From positions 124,001-188,000 of the forward strand of contig JBOFJK010000006.1 in assembly GCA_051656785.1 (NCBI GenBank): DNA of 64,000 nucleotides, given 5' to 3'. Source of the stretch: UBA710 sp051656785 (GTDB lineage Bacteria > Bacillota_I > Bacilli_A > Mycoplasmatales > Metamycoplasmataceae). Both the position numbers and the translations under genes were made by a program. Below, one piece after another: positions 62,894-64,000 of the stretch. Each line of letters opens with the position of its first letter. The first letter of the stretch is position 1. The notes below the pieces were generated by a model. That model did no database searches, was not told the origin of the DNA, and worked only from the letters and a program-made list of their open reading frames with translations.

Positions 62894-63154
62894 TTAAAGA
62901 TTTAATTTAACAAAAGCATCTAGCCTTGAAGATTTTCTTGAACCATTGTTTTTGTGGAAAACACCTTTTGACACAGATGTATGAATTAATTTGTGTGCTT
63001 CAGAAACAATTTCTTTAACTTTTGGATTTTTTTCTACAGCAGCAATTTTGGCTTTTTTAATTGCTCCTCTAACACGAGATTTCATTGCAGCATTAGCCAC
63101 TCTAGATTTCTCATTAGTTTTAATTCTTTTCATTTTTGATTTAATATTTGCCAT
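62894..63154 (-). CDS. rpsT: 30S ribosomal protein S20
   Basis: 86 residues, basic helical bundle: MANIKSKMKRIKTNEKSRVAN, VRGAIKKAK, HKLIHTSVSKGVFHKNNGSRKSSRL are S20 signatures. SD AGAGGAA seven bases before ATG. Monocistronic on the minus strand. Confidence 0.96.
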   Translation of the reverse strand: MANIKSKMKRIKTNEKSRVANAAMKSRVRGAIKKAKIAAVEKNPKVKEIVSEAHKLIHTSVSKGVFHKNNGSRKSSRLDAFVKLNL

Positions 63155-63236
63155 TTTTTTCCTCTATTTAAGTTAGTAAATTAAATTATATCAAAATAAT
63201 CTTTTTTTATAATAAAATAAATTGAGTGGTGATTAG

Positions 63237-63941
63237 ATGACTTGAGAAGATATTAAATATTTAATAGGAATATCAATTTCTCTATTTTTACTATTAGTTT
63301 TAATTGTCATATCTTTAATTATTTTTCTTAAAAAGAAGAAAACTAAGGAGTCTTATACTGATAAATTAGGTAAAGAAGCTGAAATTAAGGTAAATAACAT
63401 AATTCAAAGATGGGCTTACAAAAATAAGGCCCATTACATTCCTTCTTCAATGTTTAAATATGATAAAAACAAAATCTTTGAAGTTGATGGTATTTTAATT
63501 ACTCCAAGAGCACTAATTATTATTGAAGTAAAAAATATAAGTGGAATAATCGAAGGTAAAGGTGTTGAAAAAACTTGATTTAAAGTCATGGGAACAAAAA
63601 GACATCCAATTAACAATCCAATTGTGCAAAATGATAAGCATATTGAACATGTTTTGGCAATTACAAAACTTAAAGTTCCAATGCTATCTTTAATTATTTT
63701 TGATTCTAGAACTGAAAAATTAAGAATGACCGATATACCATCACATGTTTTAGTTATTAAAGTTGAAGACATTGAGTCATCATTAGATCTAATAAATGAT
63801 CAACTAATGCCAAAAATTAATATGGGAGAAATCCAAAAAATATATTATGCTCTTTTAGAGCACAAAACAACATCTCAGGAAGATTACAAAATGTTAGTGT
63901 CATTTAGTAAAGAAACAACAAATAATGATTTTACAATTTAA
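63237..63941 (+). CDS. NERD-domain protein (nuclease-related), membrane anchored
   Basis: 234 residues: one N-terminal helix (~10-32), then a NERD domain with FEVDGILITPRALIIIEVKNISGII, where Asp and Glu-x-Lys mark a PD-(D/E)XK-like core, and NPIVQNDKHIEHV. NERD is found in plasmid and membrane proteins of unknown function. SD GTGGTGATT. Overlaps the next gene by 17 bases. Confidence 0.85.
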
Positions 63942-64000
63942 TTATAATGATAAAATAATTGATGTTATTGTTACCAAAAAGAGAATTAGAAACATTTATA
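63925..64000 (+). CDS. Start of a further gene, possibly YgjP/DUF45-like metallohydrolase (3' truncated by window)
   Basis: ATG 63925 lies inside the end of the NERD gene and the frame is open to the edge for 25 residues (MILQFNYNDKIIDVIVTKKR...). The pattern of short beta strand followed by Lys-Arg-x-Arg resembles the beginning of YgjP/DUF45 proteins, but the visible part is too short to be sure. Confidence 0.4.
   Translation, partial: MILQFNYNDKIIDVIVTKKRIRNIY

Overview
The window is a compact, very AT-rich stretch of a mollicute (Mycoplasma sensu lato) chromosome. UGA is read as tryptophan: almost every long gene is interrupted by in-frame TGA at conserved Trp positions, and a tRNA-Trp with anticodon UCA is encoded at 11254-11329. 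Gene content (F0F1 ATPase without a respiratory chain, PTS HPr and enzyme I, lactate dehydrogenase, PotABCD, lipoproteins ending their signal in SSC) fits the hominis/pulmonis/mobile part of the genus. I cannot fix the species from sequence alone. Coordinates below use translation table 4.

Layout: phosphate uptake end (pstCA fusion, pstB, phoU; 1-2814); rpsP-trmD-rplS (2934-4334); a ROK sugar kinase; two tandem paralogous membrane proteins on the minus strand (5382-7896); eight tRNA genes (8115-8864); a translationally coupled block of unknown genes leading to acyl carrier protein and tRNA-Trp (9127-11329); two paralogous Lys-rich or acidic proteins (11436-13553); diadenylate cyclase, MgtE, tRNA-Ser, cardiolipin synthase and a DJ-1/PfpI protein (13614-17968); the complete ATP synthase operon atpI-B-E-F-H-A-G-D-C (18052-24982); a minus-strand TIR-like protein (24996-25571); surface lipoprotein and anchored proteins (25693-29705); ptsH, ptsI, tRNA-Gly; a C39-peptidase ABC exporter with a small accessory protein (32137-34537); ybeY-cdd-era and a membrane methyltransferase-like protein; a minus-strand pair of predicted nucleases (37176-39795); six tRNA genes; ldh; a lipoprotein and potABCD (41954-46724); rluD; a membrane protein with a SAP/Rho-N-like tail; the str operon rpsL-rpsG-(zinc-ribbon membrane protein)-fusA; dprA; ileS; a heterodimeric ABC exporter; an ABC-2 permease/ATPase pair; a frameshifted lipoprotein gene; rpsT; a NERD-domain protein; and the start of one more gene at the edge.

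Functionally the window covers energy (glycolysis end product, PTS, ATPase run as a proton pump), translation (17 tRNAs, ribosomal proteins, EF-G, IleRS, RluD, TrmD, Era, YbeY), transport (at least seven ABC systems) and surface proteins. The most unusual items are the stand-alone ThsB/MTH538-type TIR-like protein, the paired PD-(D/E)XK-like and DUF2779-like nucleases, the TGA-free C39 exporter cassette with no visible substrate, the many genes whose -10 box sits 7-11 nt before the start codon with no Shine-Dalgarno (probable leaderless mRNAs), and inverted repeats placed on the promoters or transcription starts of rpsP, the ATPase operon and ptsH.
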